A DNA stretch of 6,134 bases, taken from Chloroflexota bacterium. Its GTDB lineage: Bacteria > Chloroflexota > Limnocylindria > Limnocylindrales > CSP1-4. The stretch's first letter is position 1; the number at the start of each line of letters is the position of its first letter. Location: contig JADGQH010000200.1 of the NCBI GenBank assembly GCA_017881985.1, positions 1 to 6,134 on the forward strand, read 5' to 3'. A program made the position numbers and the translations under genes. The notes under the pieces are model-generated. The model made no database searches. It saw only the letters and a program-made list of their open reading frames with translations, and had not been told where the DNA came from. Shown in pieces: positions 4,852 through 6,134 of this stretch.

Positions 4852-6030
4852 CTATCGGGTGAGCAGGTAGGGCGTGTCGTCCAGCCGTTCGGCGCCGGTC
4901 GCCGTCACGAGGAAGCCGTCCTCCACCCGCAGACCTCCCCAGGGTGCGTTGAAGACGGGGATGTCGACCGAGACCACCATGTCCTCCTCGAGCGTGGCCG
5001 TGCTGCTGGGGCCGAAGATCGGCGGCTCGAACTCGATGAGGCCCACGCTATGGATGCCCGAGTAGAGGAAGTTCCGCCCGAGACCCGCCGCCTCCATGAC
5101 CCGGCGCCCCGCCGCCTCGACCTCGCGGCCCTCGATCCCCGGCCGGATGAGGGCGGCGCACGCGTCCTGGGCTCGCCGCGCGGCGTCGAGCGCCGCTCGC
5201 ACCTCGTGGCCGGGCTCGCCCACGAGCACGGGCCGCCCGATGGCGCCGTGGTAGCCCTGGTATCGCGGCGCCACTGTGAGCACCACCAGGTCGTCGCGCC
5301 CGACCTGGCGGAACGTGGCCCGCGCGAGGATCGGCCGGGCGTTCGGTCCCGACGCCACGATGGTGTCAATCCCCGTCCCCTCGGCGCCCGCCCGGCGCAT
5401 CGCCGCCTCGGCCTCCGCCGCGACGGCGCTCTCGGTGGCACCCGGGTGGATCGCGGCCACGGCTGCGTCGATCCCGGCCTCGGCGAGTCGGTAGGCGTGC
5501 CGGATCACGGCGATCTCGGCGGCCGACTTGCGGGCTCGGAGGCCGCAGATCGCGTGCTCGACATCGACCCATTCGGCGTCGGGCAGCGCCGCCCGCAGGG
5601 CAGCCGACGTGGCGAGGTCCAGGAGGCCCATGCCGGCAATGCCGAGCCTGCGAACCGGGCGCGCGGTGCCGATCAGCCCGGCGACCACGTCAGCCAGGGT
5701 CTCGATGCGACTGAACGGGTAGTCCTCGTCCGGGTGCGTGAGCTCGCGCAGAACCCGCACGTCCGGAACCCGGCCAACGCGCAGCGCGTACTGGTCGCTC
5801 TCGGGCCCGCACGCGACCACGGGATCGCCCGCGAGCGGCACGAGAACGGCCATCGGCTCGAAGTGGACCGGGATGTCGGCCAGCCAGCGGACGTGCGCCG
5901 GGCCGAACACGGCGCGGTCGTTGCCGTAGGCGACGATCAGGTCGAGCCCTTCGGCCTCCATCAGCGACTGGACGCGCCGCCACCGACGCGGGTATTCCTC
6001 GGGCGGGATGGTCGGTCTGGCGACGTCCAT
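4852..6030 (-). CDS. Peptidase M24-fold (creatinase/aminopeptidase P-like) protein lacking metal ligands
   Basis: A 392-aa protein with the two-part layout of Xaa-Pro peptidases, prolidase and creatinase: an N-terminal creatinase-type domain (about 10-160, including YPRRWRRVQSLMEAEGLDLI) and a C-terminal pita-bread domain (about 170-385, starting RARKSAAEIAVIRHA). The family uses Asp, Asp, His, Glu, Glu to hold two metals. Aligned by eye, the two Asp are Thr 252 (VLTVAPRYQGY) and Ala 263 (HGAIGRP), the first Glu is Asp 356 (VSVDIPVF), while His 327 (GIHSVGL) and Glu 370 (RVEDGF) remain. The conserved His after ASGPNA is Leu 235. Metal-dependent peptide cleavage is therefore unlikely; metal-free relatives such as creatinase show the fold can do other hydrolysis. 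Substrate unknown. ATG 6030 is chosen for its strong GGGGAGG; the frame upstream is not family-like. Cytoplasmic, no signal peptide. Family firm, function open. Confidence 0.9.
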   Translation of the reverse strand: MDVARPTIPPEEYPRRWRRVQSLMEAEGLDLIVAYGNDRAVFGPAHVRWLADIPVHFEPMAVLVPLAGDPVVACGPESDQYALRVGRVPDVRVLRELTHPDEDYPFSRIETLADVVAGLIGTARPVRRLGIAGMGLLDLATSAALRAALPDAEWVDVEHAICGLRARKSAAEIAVIRHAYRLAEAGIDAAVAAIHPGATESAVAAEAEAAMRRAGAEGTGIDTIVASGPNARPILARATFRQVGRDDLVVLTVAPRYQGYHGAIGRPVLVGEPGHEVRAALDAARRAQDACAALIRPGIEGREVEAAGRRVMEAAGLGRNFLYSGIHSVGLIEFEPPIFGPSSTATLEEDMVVSVDIPVFNAPWGGLRVEDGFLVTATGAERLDDTPYLLTR

Positions 6031-6035
6031 GCTGG

Positions 6036-6042
6036 CCTCCCC
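6036..6042 (-). promoter_or_regulatory. Strong ribosome binding site of the M24-fold gene
   Basis: GGGGAGG on the - strand ends 5 nt before the ATG at 6030. It is the best Shine-Dalgarno in the window and sets the start, although the frame stays open to the window edge. Confidence 0.8.
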
Positions 6043-6066
6043 GTGGTGTGCCCGGTGCCGGCGGCG

Positions 6067-6075
6067 ATCGTAGCA
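6067..6075 (-). promoter_or_regulatory. Possible extended -10 promoter of the M24-fold gene
   Basis: On the - strand TGCTACGAT matches the extended -10 pattern TGnTAnnnT and would start RNA about 30 nt before the ATG, leaving room for the GGGGAGG site. No good -35 is visible. The rest of 6043-6134 shows no gene I can support. Confidence 0.3.
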
Positions 6076-6134
6076 GCGGCGCTCGTGGCCGGCCCGCCCA
6101 GGTGTGGCACAGGACGCCTCGATGAAGGACACTT

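Noticed and set aside
6031..6132. Extension of the M24-fold frame to a start at 6132
   Set aside because: The extra 34 residues are Arg/His-rich and not family-like, whereas a strong GGGGAGG precedes ATG 6030.

Overview
The window is high-GC DNA (about 70% by eye) with tightly packed genes. It suggests a soil- or sediment-type bacterium of the Chloroflexota or Actinomycetota; I lean towards Chloroflexota but cannot settle it. The reasons are the gene types: an EXLDI protein, a daunorubicin-type ABC exporter, a SnoaL-like/class III cyclase fusion, and a protein with the LQR..GN.AV motif. There is no rRNA, tRNA, CRISPR array, transposase or phage gene in the window.

Layout. Three genes run on the + strand in the left third: the 3' part of an EXLDI-family gene (2-388), an ABC ATPase of the DrrA type (425-1381) and its ABC-2 membrane partner (1381-2175). 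The last two overlap by one base (TGATG) and almost certainly form one exporter operon. Three genes lie on the - strand in the rest: a two-domain nucleotide cyclase (2215-3183), a protein of unknown function with an N-terminal LQRAAGNHAV motif (3402-4676) and a peptidase-M24-fold protein (4852-6030). The two blocks converge with only 39 bp between them.

How they may work together. The exporter pair is a plausible self-contained efflux unit for a hydrophobic compound. The cyclase would turn an unknown cue sensed by its SnoaL/NTF2-like pocket into a cyclic nucleotide. The three - strand genes are separated by 175-218 bp and look individually controlled, so I see no pathway joining them.

Most interesting points: (1) the M24-fold protein keeps the fold but lacks both metal-bridging aspartates and the conserved active-site histidine, so it is unlikely to be a metallopeptidase; (2) the LQR-motif protein resembles proteins associated with contractile injection systems yet stands alone here; (3) the cyclase has a guanylate-cyclase-like Glu at the purine-selecting site; (4) the 175-bp gap at 4677-4851 is full of nested inverted repeats, including a perfect 14-bp palindrome. 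I found no strong evidence for a wholly new multi-gene system in this window.
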